DNA from: JADZAI01 sp046348585
GTDB taxonomy: Bacteria; Pseudomonadota; Alphaproteobacteria; Micropepsales; Micropepsaceae
Direction: 5' to 3'
Assembly: GCA_046348585.1 (NCBI GenBank)
Contig: JAXMDZ010000003.1
Span: 196,810-260,809, forward strand
DNA: 64,000 bases
A program made the position numbers and the translations under genes. Below, piece after piece: positions 8,020 to 16,607 of this stretch; position 1 is the first letter of the stretch, and the number at the start of each line of letters is the position of its first letter. The notes beneath the pieces are model-generated. The model was not told the origin of the DNA. It saw only the letters and a list, made by a program, of their open reading frames with translations, and made no database searches.

Positions 8020-8565
8020 ATGTCACGCATCGCCATCCCCGCCCGCGACGACGCCCCCGAAGCCTCGCAGGCGATCCTCACCGCCGTCCACGCCCAGCTC
8101 GGCGTCGTGCCCAATCTCTTCCGCCTGCTGGCGAACAGCCCGGCGGCCCTGACCGGCTATGCCGGCCTTTCGGCCGGACTCACCAAGGCGCTGGACGTCA
8201 AGACGCGCGAGCGGATCGCGCTGGCCGTGGCGCAGGCGAACGGCTGCGACTACTGCCTTTCGGCCCACACCTATCTCGGTCTCAACCTCGCCCGGATCAG
8301 CCCCGAGGAAATCGCCCTCAACCGCCGCGGCGGTTCGTCCGATCCGCGCGCCGCCGCCGCCGTCGCCTTCGCCGTGAAAGTCACGCAGGCACGCGGCCAT
8401 GTCAGCGACGCCGACCTGGCCGCGGTGCGCCTCGGCGGCTTCAGCGACGCGGAAATCGTCGAGATCGTCGCGCTCGTCGCCGAGAACGTCTTCACCAACT
8501 TCCTCAACGAAGTGGCGAAGACCGATATCGATTTCCCCGTGGTCCACGCCGCGCTGGCGGCGTGA
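8020..8565 (+). CDS. AhpD-like peroxidase-related carboxymuconolactone decarboxylase family protein
   Basis: 181 residues from the ATG at 8020, preceded by AAGGAG nine bases upstream. The family signature is complete: Glu64, the CxxC pair Cys76/Cys79 in NGCDYC, and His83 in SAH. AhpD-type proteins use the CxxC pair and a His/Glu relay to reduce hydroperoxides or to turn over a thiol partner in the cytoplasm. The divergent LysR gene is its likely regulator. A GC-rich perfect hairpin follows the stop. Peroxidase activity is inferred from motifs only. Confidence 0.9.
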   Translation: MSRIAIPARDDAPEASQAILTAVHAQLGVVPNLFRLLANSPAALTGYAGLSAGLTKALDVKTRERIALAVAQANGCDYCLSAHTYLGLNLARISPEEIALNRRGGSSDPRAAAAVAFAVKVTQARGHVSDADLAAVRLGGFSDAEIVEIVALVAENVFTNFLNEVAKTDIDFPVVHAALAA

Positions 8566-8570
8566 CGATC

Positions 8571-8598
8571 CCGCCTGCCGGGCGATCCCGGCAGGCGG
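8571..8598 (+). terminator. Hairpin after the AhpD-like gene
   Basis: A perfect 12-bp stem (CCGCCTGCCGGG / CCCGGCAGGCGG, loop CGAT) begins 5 bp after the stop codon. There is no U-tract, so efficient intrinsic termination is uncertain. Confidence 0.45.
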
Positions 8599-8674
8599 CG
8601 GGCCGGCGCTTCGTTCCGCGAACGCCGGCCTGTCCTGCTATGGTCCCGCCGGGACCCTGCTCGCGAGGTTTCTC

Positions 8675-9295
8675 ATGGCCTATGGATTTCTCGATATCGC
8701 CACCACGCCCAGCGTCCGCGCCGCGCAGGCGGCAATGGGCGCCGATCAGATCTGGGCGGATTTCGCCGGCGACCGGGCCAACGACCGATTCACCGAGCGC
8801 GAGGCCGCCTATATCGCCGAGCGCGACAGCTTCTTCATGGCGAGCGTTTCGGAAACCGGCTGGCCCTATGTCCAGCATCGCGGCGGGCCGAAGGGGTTTC
8901 TGAAAGTCATCGACGGCCGCACGCTCGCCTTCGCCGACTATCGCGGCAACCGGCAGTATCTCAGCCTCGGCAATCTGATGGCGAACGGCCGCGTCGCGCT
9001 GATCCTGATGGATCACGCAAGGCGGACGCGGCTGAAGATCTACGCCCATGCCGAGGCGCTGGCGCTCGATGCCGATCCGGCGCTGACCGGCGCGACGATC
9101 GACGCCGCCTATGCCGCGCAGCCGGAGCGTCTGCTGCGCCTGACTCTGGCGGCCTATGACTGGAACTGTCCGCAGCACATCACGCCGCGCTTCACGCCCG
9201 AGGAGATCGCCGAGGCGACCGCGCCGATGCGGGCGCGGCTGGCGGCGCTCGAAGCCGAGAACGAGGCGCTGCGGGCGCGGCTCGCCGGGGGCTGA
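8675..9295 (+). CDS. Pyridoxamine 5'-phosphate oxidase-like FMN-binding family protein
   Basis: 206 residues from ATG at 8675. The split-barrel flavin-binding core is seen in ERDSFFMASVSETGWPYVQH, GGPKGFLKVID, and YRGNRQYLSLGNL, the pattern of the large pyridoxamine-phosphate-oxidase-related group, whose members reduce small substrates with FMN or F420 or bind heme. The C-terminus carries a short coiled-coil-like tail (RLAALEAENEALRARL). Its stop is 10 bp from the stop of the convergent GST. True PdxH activity is unlikely, since no PLP-specific motif is evident. Confidence 0.85.
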   Translation: MAYGFLDIATTPSVRAAQAAMGADQIWADFAGDRANDRFTEREAAYIAERDSFFMASVSETGWPYVQHRGGPKGFLKVIDGRTLAFADYRGNRQYLSLGNLMANGRVALILMDHARRTRLKIYAHAEALALDADPALTGATIDAAYAAQPERLLRLTLAAYDWNCPQHITPRFTPEEIAEATAPMRARLAALEAENEALRARLAGG

Positions 9296-9305
9296 GCGCG
9301 GCGGC

Positions 9306-9965
9306 TCAGTCCGGCGAGCCGCGGTCCTTGAGCGGGAAATAGCCGAGCCATGGCCCGGCCTCGGCGACGACCCGGGCGACCGACGGGCGGGCGAGCAGGC
9401 GCGCGCGATAGGCCCGAAGCGCCGCGTGGCTTTCGGGAATCGGGAACGCCCAGTGGGCGTAGAACAGCGCGGGAGCGGCGGCGCAGTCGGCGATGCCGAA
9501 GGTCTCGTTCGCTGCCCAGACGCGCCCGGTCATCCAGCCGTCGAGCCAGGCATAGGCGCGGTCGAGCGCCGCCTTCACCTCGCCCTCGACATGGGGATCG
9601 CGCTTGTCGGTCTCGCGCAGGACCGAAAGGACCATCCGCGTCACGACCGACATGACGTAGTCGTCGAAGATGCCGTCCATCTGCCGCGCCTCAATGGCGA
9701 TGCGCGGATCGGCCGGAACCATCGGCGGCGCGCCGCCGTGGTGCAGGTCGAGATATTCGATGATCGCCGCCGATTCGATGACCGTGCGCTCGCCGTCCAC
9801 CAGGACCGGAAACTGGCCCGTGGGCGAGGCGCGCGCGACGGCGGCGGCATTTTCGGGATGTTCGCCATCGACCATCAGGAACGCGAACGGCACGTCCCGC
9901 TCGTAGAGCGCGATGGCGGCTTTCCAGAAGAAGGCGGCCAGCGGGTGACCGTAGATCCGCACCAT
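9306..9965 (-). CDS. Glutathione S-transferase family protein
   Basis: 219 residues. The N-terminal thioredoxin-like domain (MVRIYGHPLAAFFWKAAIAL, with the cis-Pro segment TGQFPVLVDGERTVIESAAIIEYL at about 49-72) is followed by an all-helical C-terminal domain with the folding motif FGIADCAAAPALFY. It likely binds glutathione in the cytoplasm and detoxifies electrophiles. No canonical catalytic Tyr or Cys stands out at the N-terminus. A single gene, convergent with the PNPOx-like gene. Confidence 0.92.
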   Translation of the reverse strand: MVRIYGHPLAAFFWKAAIALYERDVPFAFLMVDGEHPENAAAVARASPTGQFPVLVDGERTVIESAAIIEYLDLHHGGAPPMVPADPRIAIEARQMDGIFDDYVMSVVTRMVLSVLRETDKRDPHVEGEVKAALDRAYAWLDGWMTGRVWAANETFGIADCAAAPALFYAHWAFPIPESHAALRAYRARLLARPSVARVVAEAGPWLGYFPLKDRGSPD

Positions 9966-10100
9966 CCGTATCGCCTCCCCGGCGCGCCATTCCGATCGCC
10001 TCGCGCATGCGGCGCGAGGCTATCGGGCTGCGCCGCACGCGGCAATCGGGCCGGTGCGGACGAGCGTGTCGGCGTCCCGCGAGACGGGCGCTTTCAACCG

Positions 10101-13100
10101 TCAATGGAAGTCGCGCGATTTCGGCAGGATGCGGACGTCGCGCGGGTGGCGGGCGCGGACGGGATCGGGGTTGAGGCTGTCGGCTTCGGAGAGGCGGTCG
10201 AGTTCGGCGGTGCGGTCGAAGACCCGCGAGGTCATCAGGTGGACGACGCCTTCCGGGCTTTTCTGGACGAGGCCTTCGGCGACCATCAGCCGGGCCGACA
10301 TGACCTCGCGGCGGAACTGTTCGAAGGTGCGCGCCCAGAGCACGAGATTGGCGATGCCGGTCTCGTCCTCCAGCGTCACGAAGATCGCCTTGCCGTTGCC
10401 CGGCCGCTGGCGCACCAGCACGACGCCCGCGACGCGCGCCCGGCGGCCGTCCGGCGCGGCGTCGATTTCGGCGCAGCTCAAGACCCGCTCGGCCCGGAAG
10501 AGCGGCCGCAGCACCTGCATCGGGTGGCCTTTCAGCGAGAGGCGGATGGTCTGGTAGTCGGTGGCGATCTGTTCGGGCAGCGCCATGACCGGCAGATCGC
10601 TCGGCGCTTCCGCCCCCAGCTCGCGCGCCTCGGCGGCGGCGAAGAGCGGCAGCGGCGCATCGTCCGGCAGGCGGCGCACCGCCCACAGCGCGTCGCGGCG
10701 GCCAAGCCCGATGGAGCCGAAAGCGTCGGCGTCGGCGAGCAGCCGCATGGCGCGGGCCGGCAGGCGCGCAAGCCGGGCCAGTTCCTCCGCGTCGCGGAAG
10801 GGTGCGCCGCGCGCCGTTGTCAGCCGCGCCGCCCAGTCCTCGTGGAAGCCGTCGATCTGGCGAAAACCGAGGCGCAGCGCCGGCCCCCCGCCCTGCCCGG
10901 TTTCGAGCGTGTTGTCCCAGAGGCTGGCGTTGATGTCGGGCGGGCGGATCTCGACGCCGTGGCGGGCGGCGTCGCGCACGATCTGGGCCGGGGCGTAGAA
11001 GCCCATCGGCTGCGCGTTCAGCAGCGCGCAGGCGAAAACCGCCGGGTAGCGGCATTTGATGAAGGACGAGACATAGACGAGCTTGGCGAAGGAGGCGGCG
11101 TGGCTTTCGGGAAAGCCGTAGCTGCCGAAGCCCTTGATCTGCTCGAAGCAGCGCGCGGCGAAGTCGCCGTCGTAGCCGCGCCCGACCATGCCGTCGATCA
11201 TCAGCCGCTCGTAGCGGCCGATCGTGCCGAGATTGCGGAACGTCGCCATCGCCCGGCGCAGGCCGTTGGCCTGATCCGGCGTGAAGCCGGCGGCGACGAT
11301 CGCCAGCTTCATCGCCTGCTCCTGGAAGAGCGGCACGCCGCAGGTGCGGCTGAGCACCTGGCGCAGCTCGTCCGGATCGTGCGGCGGCGCGGGCGAGGGA
11401 AAAACCACCGGCTCCGCCCCGCCGCGCCGCCGCAGATAGGGATGCACCATGTCGCCCTGGATCGGACCGGGGCGGACGATCGCCACCTGGATGACCAGAT
11501 CGTAGAAGGTGCGCGGGCGCAGGCGCGGCAGCATGTTGATCTGCGCCCGGCTTTCCACCTGGAAGACGCCGATGGAATCGCCCGCGCAGAGCATGTCGTA
11601 AACGTCGGCCTGTTCGCCGGGGATGTCGGCGAGGCCGAGGTCGAGGCCGCAATGGGCGCGCATCAGGTCGAAGGCCTTGCGGATGCAGGTGAGCATCCCG
11701 AGCGCCAGCACGTCGACCTTCATCAGCCCGAGCGCGTCGATGTCGTCCTTGTCCCATTCGATGAAGGTGCGGTCGGCCATCGCCGCGTTGCCGATGGGGA
11801 CCAGTTCGTCGAGCCGGCGGCGGGCGAGGATGAAGCCGCCGACATGCTGCGACAGATGGCGGGGGAAGCCCATCATCCGTCCGGCCATGGCGACGGCGCG
11901 GGCGATCGTCGGGTTGCCGGGGTCGAGCCCCGCCTCGCGCACGCGGGTGTCCGGGATCGTCTCGCCCCAGCCGCCCCATTGCGTGCCCGCGATGCGCGCC
12001 GTCACGTCCTCGGTGAGCCCGAGCGCCTTGCCGGCGTCGCGGATGGCGCTGCGCGGGCGGTAGGAGATGACGGTGGCGGCGATGCCCGCCCGCTCGCGCC
12101 CGTATTTGGCGTAGATGTGCTGGATCACCTCCTCGCGCCGCTCGTGCTCGAAATCGACGTCGATGTCGGGCGGCTCGCGCCGTTCGGCCGAGATGAAGCG
12201 GGCGAAGAGCAGATCGTGCTCGTTGGGATCGACGGCGGTGATGCCGAGGACGTAGCAGACGGCCGAATTGGCCGCCGAGCCGCGCCCCTGGCAGAGAATG
12301 CCCCGGCTCTCGGCGAAATCGACGATGTCGCGGATGGTGAGGAAGTAGCGCGCATAGTCGAGCCGGGCGATGAGCGCCAGCTCCTCGGCGAGCAGGCGCT
12401 GCACCTTGGCCGGGACGCCCGCCGGATAGCGCATGGGGGCGCGGCGGCGGACGAGTTCCTCAAGCCAGGCCTGCGCCTCCCAGCCGGGCGGCACCGGCTC
12501 GTCGGGATATTCGTATCTGAGCTGGCCGAGGTCGAAGTCGATGCGGCCGAGAAGATGCTGCGTCTCGGCGATCGCCTCGGGCGCGGCGCGGAAGAGGCGC
12601 GCCATCTCGGCCGGGCTTTTCAGATGGCGCTCGGCGTTGGCGGCGAGCAGACGCCCCGCCCTGTCGATGGTGGTGCGCTCGCGGATGCAGGTGAGCACGT
12701 CCTGGAGGTCGCGCTGTTCGGGCGCGTCGTAGAGCGCGTCGTTGACGGCGAGCAGCGGCGTGCGCGTCCGCGCGGCGATCGCCGCGAGCCGCGCCAGATT
12801 GCGCTGGTCGTCGCCGCGCCCGTGCATGGCGGCGCCGATCCACACCGCGCCGGGCGCGGCCTCGGCGATCCGCGCCGCCGCCGCGGCGAGGCCGTCATGC
12901 GGGCGCTCGGAGAGGACGACGAGCAGCAGGCCGCGCGTATCGGCGAGAAGATCGTCGAGACTGAGGATGCAGTCGCCCTTCTTCGCGCGGCGGTTGCCGA
13001 GCGTGAGCAGCCGGCACAGCCGTCCCCAGCCGGCGCGGTCCTGCGGGTAGGCGGCGATCTCGGGCGCGCCGTCCGCGAAGACGAGGCGGCTGCCGGTCGC

Positions 13101-13415
13101 CAGGCGGAACGCGGCCGCGCGGGCCTTCAGATCGTCCGCCGTGAAGGGCAGCGCGGCGAAGCGGGGATTGTCGATCCAGACATGCTCGCCGGGGGCGCCG
13201 CCGGAACGGATTTTCTCCGGCGGCGGCAGGCCGTCCTCGCGCAGCGTGCGCAGCGCGCTCCAGGCGCGCACGACGCCCGCCACGGTGTTGCGGTCGGCGA
13301 TGCCGAGGCCGTTCTGGCCGAGCAGCAGCGCGGTCAGCACCAGATCGGCGGCCGGCGAGGCGCCGCGCAGGAAGGAGAAATTGCTGGCCGCGACCAGTTC
13401 GGCATAGGGCGTCAT
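10101..13415 (-). CDS. dnaE2: Error-prone DNA polymerase III alpha subunit DnaE2
   Basis: 1104 residues from ATG at 13415, sharing ATGA with the imuB stop. The N-terminal PHP domain begins YAELVAASNFSFLRGAS; the polymerase palm has the catalytic PDIDVDFEHERREEV at about residue 410; an OB-fold follows near the C-terminus (RARVAGVVLVRQRPGNGKAI), and the protein ends with ILPKSRDFH as DnaE2 proteins usually do. With ImuA and ImuB it carries out SOS-induced translesion synthesis in bacteria without UmuDC/PolV. Control is by the SOS box upstream of imuA. Confidence 0.97.
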   Translation of the reverse strand: MTPYAELVAASNFSFLRGASPAADLVLTALLLGQNGLGIADRNTVAGVVRAWSALRTLREDGLPPPEKIRSGGAPGEHVWIDNPRFAALPFTADDLKARAAAFRLATGSRLVFADGAPEIAAYPQDRAGWGRLCRLLTLGNRRAKKGDCILSLDDLLADTRGLLLVVLSERPHDGLAAAAARIAEAAPGAVWIGAAMHGRGDDQRNLARLAAIAARTRTPLLAVNDALYDAPEQRDLQDVLTCIRERTTIDRAGRLLAANAERHLKSPAEMARLFRAAPEAIAETQHLLGRIDFDLGQLRYEYPDEPVPPGWEAQAWLEELVRRRAPMRYPAGVPAKVQRLLAEELALIARLDYARYFLTIRDIVDFAESRGILCQGRGSAANSAVCYVLGITAVDPNEHDLLFARFISAERREPPDIDVDFEHERREEVIQHIYAKYGRERAGIAATVISYRPRSAIRDAGKALGLTEDVTARIAGTQWGGWGETIPDTRVREAGLDPGNPTIARAVAMAGRMMGFPRHLSQHVGGFILARRRLDELVPIGNAAMADRTFIEWDKDDIDALGLMKVDVLALGMLTCIRKAFDLMRAHCGLDLGLADIPGEQADVYDMLCAGDSIGVFQVESRAQINMLPRLRPRTFYDLVIQVAIVRPGPIQGDMVHPYLRRRGGAEPVVFPSPAPPHDPDELRQVLSRTCGVPLFQEQAMKLAIVAAGFTPDQANGLRRAMATFRNLGTIGRYERLMIDGMVGRGYDGDFAARCFEQIKGFGSYGFPESHAASFAKLVYVSSFIKCRYPAVFACALLNAQPMGFYAPAQIVRDAARHGVEIRPPDINASLWDNTLETGQGGGPALRLGFRQIDGFHEDWAARLTTARGAPFRDAEELARLARLPARAMRLLADADAFGSIGLGRRDALWAVRRLPDDAPLPLFAAAEARELGAEAPSDLPVMALPEQIATDYQTIRLSLKGHPMQVLRPLFRAERVLSCAEIDAAPDGRRARVAGVVLVRQRPGNGKAIFVTLEDETGIANLVLWARTFEQFRREVMSARLMVAEGLVQKSPEGVVHLMTSRVFDRTAELDRLSEADSLNPDPVRARHPRDVRILPKSRDFH

Positions 13416-14980
13416 GCGAAGAGGCCGTGCAGGAACCAGCCGGGCTCGCCGCCCTCGCCGTAGAGGCCGGCGCGGAAGATCCAGAAGCGGCGGCCCTGCG
13501 CGTCCTCGACGCGGTAATAGTCGCGCGTGACGCCGTCCGTTCCCGGCCGCCACCATTCCGGCGCGATGCGCTCGGGGCCTTCGGCGCGCACCACCTCGTG
13601 CGCGGCGCGCCGCCAGGTGAAGCGGCGCGGCGGCCCGTCCGGCACCGACGCGGCGACGAAGCCGATGGGCTGCGGCGGGTCGAAGATGCGGACCGGGCGG
13701 GCGGGCGGATCGCCGGGCGGCGGCGGCGTCCAGTCCGGGCCGTCGGCGGGGGCCGCGGCGGCCGGGAGCGCCACGGCGGCCCGCTCGGGCAGATGGGTGT
13801 CGCGGGCGGCGAAGCGCAGCACGCGCTCGCGCCCCAGCCGGGCGACGAGGCGGTCCACCAGACCGCCCAGCGCCGCCGCCTCGACCGCGCGGCCGCCGAG
13901 CGCCGCCTGGGCCGGGCCGAGCGGCGCGGCGGCCCTGACGGCGAAGCGGATGCCGTCGAAGCCGAAGCCGGGGTCGATGGGATCGGCGAGCGTCTCGAGC
14001 CGTTCGCGGAAGAGGCGCAGCAGCGCCGCCGCGTCGCGCGACGGGCGGGCGGTTTCCACCGTCACGCGGCGCACGCCGCCGTCGCTGCGGAAGAAGACGG
14101 CCTCGAAGACGCGGCCGCCCTCGCCGCGTTCCTCAAGGCGATGCGCCGCCTCGCCGATCAGGCTGGCGAGCACCGCCTCGATCTGGCCGCCATGCAGGAA
14201 GGGTTCGGGGAAATGGCGCTCCACCCGCACCGGCGGCGGCGGCCGCAGCGGGGCGAGCGGCGCGATCTCGTGTCCGAGGGTGCGCCGCAGCCGCACCGTC
14301 AGCGCCTCGCCGAAGCGCGCCGCGAGCACGGCCGGGGGCCGCGCGGCGAGATCGCCGATCGTCTTCAGCCCGGCCCGGCGCAGCGCCTGCACCGCGTCGT
14401 CCGGCGCGCCGAGCGCGGCGGCCGGCAAAGGCCGCACGGCGGTTTCGTCCGTACCCGGAGCGATGACGCCGCCCTTGCCGAAGCGGGCGAGCGCCCGCGC
14501 CGCGTCCGGCGTGCCCGCGACCGCCCGGCGCACGCCGATCCCGGCGCGCTTCAGATCGCCGTCGAGCCGGGCGCAAAGCGCCGCCTCGCCGCCGAAGAGA
14601 TGGCCGCAGCCGGTGACGTCGAGCAGCAGCCCGTGCGGCGGATCGAGCGCCACGGACGGCGCATAGCGGTCGCAGGCGGCGGCGAGCCGCAGCAGCAGAC
14701 GCGCGTCGGCCTGCGGATCGTCCTCCGCCACGTCGAGATCGGGGATGCGGGCCCGCGCGTCGGCCAGCGTGAGGCCGGGGCCGAGGCCGAGCCGGGCGGC
14801 GCGCCGTCCCACCGCGCTGAGACGCAGCGCGCCGCGATCCTTGCCCACGACGACCAGCGGCGGCTCATCCGGCCCGGCGCAGCCCGCCATCCGGCGCGCC
14901 CGCCCGATGCGGTCGGCCGGCAGGAAGGGAAACCACAGCGCCAGATAGCGCCGGTCTTTCCCTGAAGACGCCAAGCTCAC
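13412..14980 (-). CDS. imuB: ImuB, catalytically inactive Y-family polymerase homologue
   Basis: 522 residues from the GTG at 14980, chosen because GGAG lies 7 bases upstream; a TTG at 15034 with no ribosome-binding site would add 18 residues. The start RRYLALWFPFLPADR and the following palm/fingers/little-finger order are typical of ImuB. The Y-family catalytic SxDE is replaced by LLLDVTGCGHLFGGE, so it should be polymerase-dead. In Caulobacter and Mycobacterium ImuB bridges DnaE2 and the beta clamp. The coding region overlaps the end of imuA by 116 bp and dnaE2 by 4 bp, indicating translational coupling. Confidence 0.95.
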   Translation of the reverse strand: MSLASSGKDRRYLALWFPFLPADRIGRARRMAGCAGPDEPPLVVVGKDRGALRLSAVGRRAARLGLGPGLTLADARARIPDLDVAEDDPQADARLLLRLAAACDRYAPSVALDPPHGLLLDVTGCGHLFGGEAALCARLDGDLKRAGIGVRRAVAGTPDAARALARFGKGGVIAPGTDETAVRPLPAAALGAPDDAVQALRRAGLKTIGDLAARPPAVLAARFGEALTVRLRRTLGHEIAPLAPLRPPPPVRVERHFPEPFLHGGQIEAVLASLIGEAAHRLEERGEGGRVFEAVFFRSDGGVRRVTVETARPSRDAAALLRLFRERLETLADPIDPGFGFDGIRFAVRAAAPLGPAQAALGGRAVEAAALGGLVDRLVARLGRERVLRFAARDTHLPERAAVALPAAAAPADGPDWTPPPPGDPPARPVRIFDPPQPIGFVAASVPDGPPRRFTWRRAAHEVVRAEGPERIAPEWWRPGTDGVTRDYYRVEDAQGRRFWIFRAGLYGEGGEPGWFLHGLFA

Positions 14981-15671
14981 GGTTCCACTCCACTGCCCAG
15001 GGTCCGCCCTCTGCCCCGCCCCGGCGGCGCTCAAGAACGATGTCGAAAGCCGGATGCCCCGGCGCGCCCGCCTCCAGCGGGAGAGAGGGCGCGGCGGCGG
15101 CCCGCCAGCGCGTCGCGGCGGCGCTGGGCGCGGGCGCGGCGGCGACGCGCAGCAGCAGCGCGGGCACCCCGCTCTCCTCCGCCGCCAGGCCGAGGCGGCG
15201 GCTGGCGGTGAGATCGAGCAGGGGCGAGGCTCCCCACGGCTCCATCAGCACCGCGCCCAGCGCGGCGCAGCGCAGCGCCTCGCCCGCGGCCCGCAACAGG
15301 GCGGCGACATCCTTAGCCCGCACCAGCAGTACGCGGCCGGGATCGAGGCCGAGATCGGCAAGGCCCGGCGCATGGACGCGGCCGGTCTCGGCATCGAGGA
15401 AATCCTGCCGGACCCAGACGATCGGCTTTGCCGCCGCCGCCCGCACCGCCAGCGCCACCGCGAAGCCCGCCGCGGCGGCCGCATCGGCCGGACGGGCGGC
15501 GAAGATTTCATGCACCGCGCCGCGCGCGAGGCCGCCGTCCAGCGCCGCATCGACCGCCGCCGCGCCGAGCGCGATGCGCGCCGCGTCCGGCGGCGGAGCC
15601 GCCTGCCCGCCGAGGGCGGCGAGCCGGCCGCGCAGGGCGGCGAGGGTTGCGATGCGGTCGGTGCGGTCCAT
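14865..15671 (-). CDS. imuA: ImuA, SOS mutagenesis accessory protein (RecA-like)
   Basis: 268 residues. It has the recognisable ImuA layout: HEIFAARPADAAAAAGFA after a short N-terminal helix, IVWVRQDF, then DLGLDPGRVLLVRAKD and LEPWGASPLLDLTASRRLGLAAEESG, ending with the VEWNRELGVFRE segment. ImuA is a RecA-fold partner needed with ImuB and DnaE2 for damage-induced mutagenesis. First gene of imuA-imuB-dnaE2; an SOS box ends 10 bp before its start codon. Confidence 0.94.
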   Translation of the reverse strand: MDRTDRIATLAALRGRLAALGGQAAPPPDAARIALGAAAVDAALDGGLARGAVHEIFAARPADAAAAAGFAVALAVRAAAAKPIVWVRQDFLDAETGRVHAPGLADLGLDPGRVLLVRAKDVAALLRAAGEALRCAALGAVLMEPWGASPLLDLTASRRLGLAAEESGVPALLLRVAAAPAPSAAATRWRAAAAPSLPLEAGAPGHPAFDIVLERRRGGAEGGPWAVEWNRELGVFRERPALSGAVVSLPAGRPHRAGAPDGGLRRAG

Positions 15672-15680
15672 GGCCGGTTA

Positions 15681-15695
15681 GTTCCTGTTTTGTTC
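15681..15695 (-). promoter_or_regulatory. LexA (SOS) box for imuA-imuB-dnaE2
   Basis: GTTC, seven bases, GTTC on the plus strand (GAAC-N7-GAAC toward imuA) is the exact alphaproteobacterial LexA operator. It lies 10-24 bp upstream of the imuA start codon, so LexA would sit at or just downstream of the promoter and block transcription until DNA damage. Confidence 0.9.
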
Positions 15696-15809
15696 TTTAC
15701 ACAACCACCCCGAGGCCGCACGGTCAAGGGGAGCGAATCGCCCCGCCCTCGCCCCTCGCTCCGGCCCCCGGCTGTGGCATGATGGGCCGTTCGCCATTTC
15801 AGGATCGCC

Positions 15810-16595
15810 ATGACCGCCATTTTCCGCCTGGACGGCACGACCGCCGTCACCAGTCCCAACGCCGCGGGGCCGTGGGACCCCAACATGCAGCACGGCGGCG
15901 CGCCGACCGCGCTGATCGTCAAGATCGCCGAGACGACGCCTTCGCTGGTCCCGATGCGGATCGCCCGCATCACGGTCGATCTGATGCGCCCGGTTCCGGT
16001 CGCCAGGCTGACCATCGCCACCGACATCGTGCGCGACGGCAAGAAGCTGCAATTGCTCGCCATCCGCCTGCTGGCGGACGGGCTGGAAGTGGTCCGGGCG
16101 AGCGTGCTGCGCCTGCGCCGCGAGGCCGTCGCGCTGCCCGACGCCGCGGCCGCGCCGCCCATCGACCTGCCGCCGCCCGAACAGGGCACCTCGCCCGGCC
16201 TGCCCGCCGGATGCCCGTTCAACGCCGGGCTCGAAAGCCGTTTCGTCAAAGGCACCTTCCGCCAGCCCGGCCCCGCCGCCGTCTGGCACAAGGTCAAATG
16301 GGACATCATCGAGGGCGAGCGCATCCTGCCGGTGATGCGCGCGGCGATCGCCGGCGATTACTGCAACGGCACCTCGGCCTGGCTCGATTTCCGCCTGTGG
16401 ACCTTCATCAACGCCGATCTCCAGCTTTCCTTCGCGCGCGATCCGGTCGGCGAATGGATCCTGCTCGACGCCGAAACCTATCCCGGCCCGGACGGCGGCG
16501 GCGTCGCCTTCGCCCGGCTGGGCGATTGCCAGGGCTGGTTCGGCCGGGCCGCGCAGAGCGTCATCTTCGAGAAGCGCAAGACGCCGCTCGCCTGA
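15810..16595 (+). CDS. Acyl-CoA thioesterase-like (double hot-dog) protein
   Basis: 261 residues. The pattern PWDPNMQHGGAPTALIVKIAE at 21-41, then VDLMRPVPVARLTIATDIVRDGKKLQL, identifies the thioesterase-like superfamily of TesB-type double hot-dog proteins; a second hot-dog half carries WLDFRLWTFINADLQLSF and EWILLDAETY. The role is presumably hydrolysis of an acyl-CoA in the cytoplasm. It starts 138 bp from the divergent imuA and is followed after 12 bp by a histidine phosphatase with AGAGGAGAG as ribosome-binding site, so the two are probably cotranscribed. The substrate is unknown. Confidence 0.85.
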   Translation: MTAIFRLDGTTAVTSPNAAGPWDPNMQHGGAPTALIVKIAETTPSLVPMRIARITVDLMRPVPVARLTIATDIVRDGKKLQLLAIRLLADGLEVVRASVLRLRREAVALPDAAAAPPIDLPPPEQGTSPGLPAGCPFNAGLESRFVKGTFRQPGPAAVWHKVKWDIIEGERILPVMRAAIAGDYCNGTSAWLDFRLWTFINADLQLSFARDPVGEWILLDAETYPGPDGGGVAFARLGDCQGWFGRAAQSVIFEKRKTPLA

Positions 16596-16607
16596 GAGGA
16601 GAGAGAC

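Noticed and set aside
9156..13463. 1435-codon open frame on the plus strand
   Set aside because: Antisense to the GST gene and dnaE2; composition is His/Gly/Arg/Asp-rich as expected of such shadows, with no motif.
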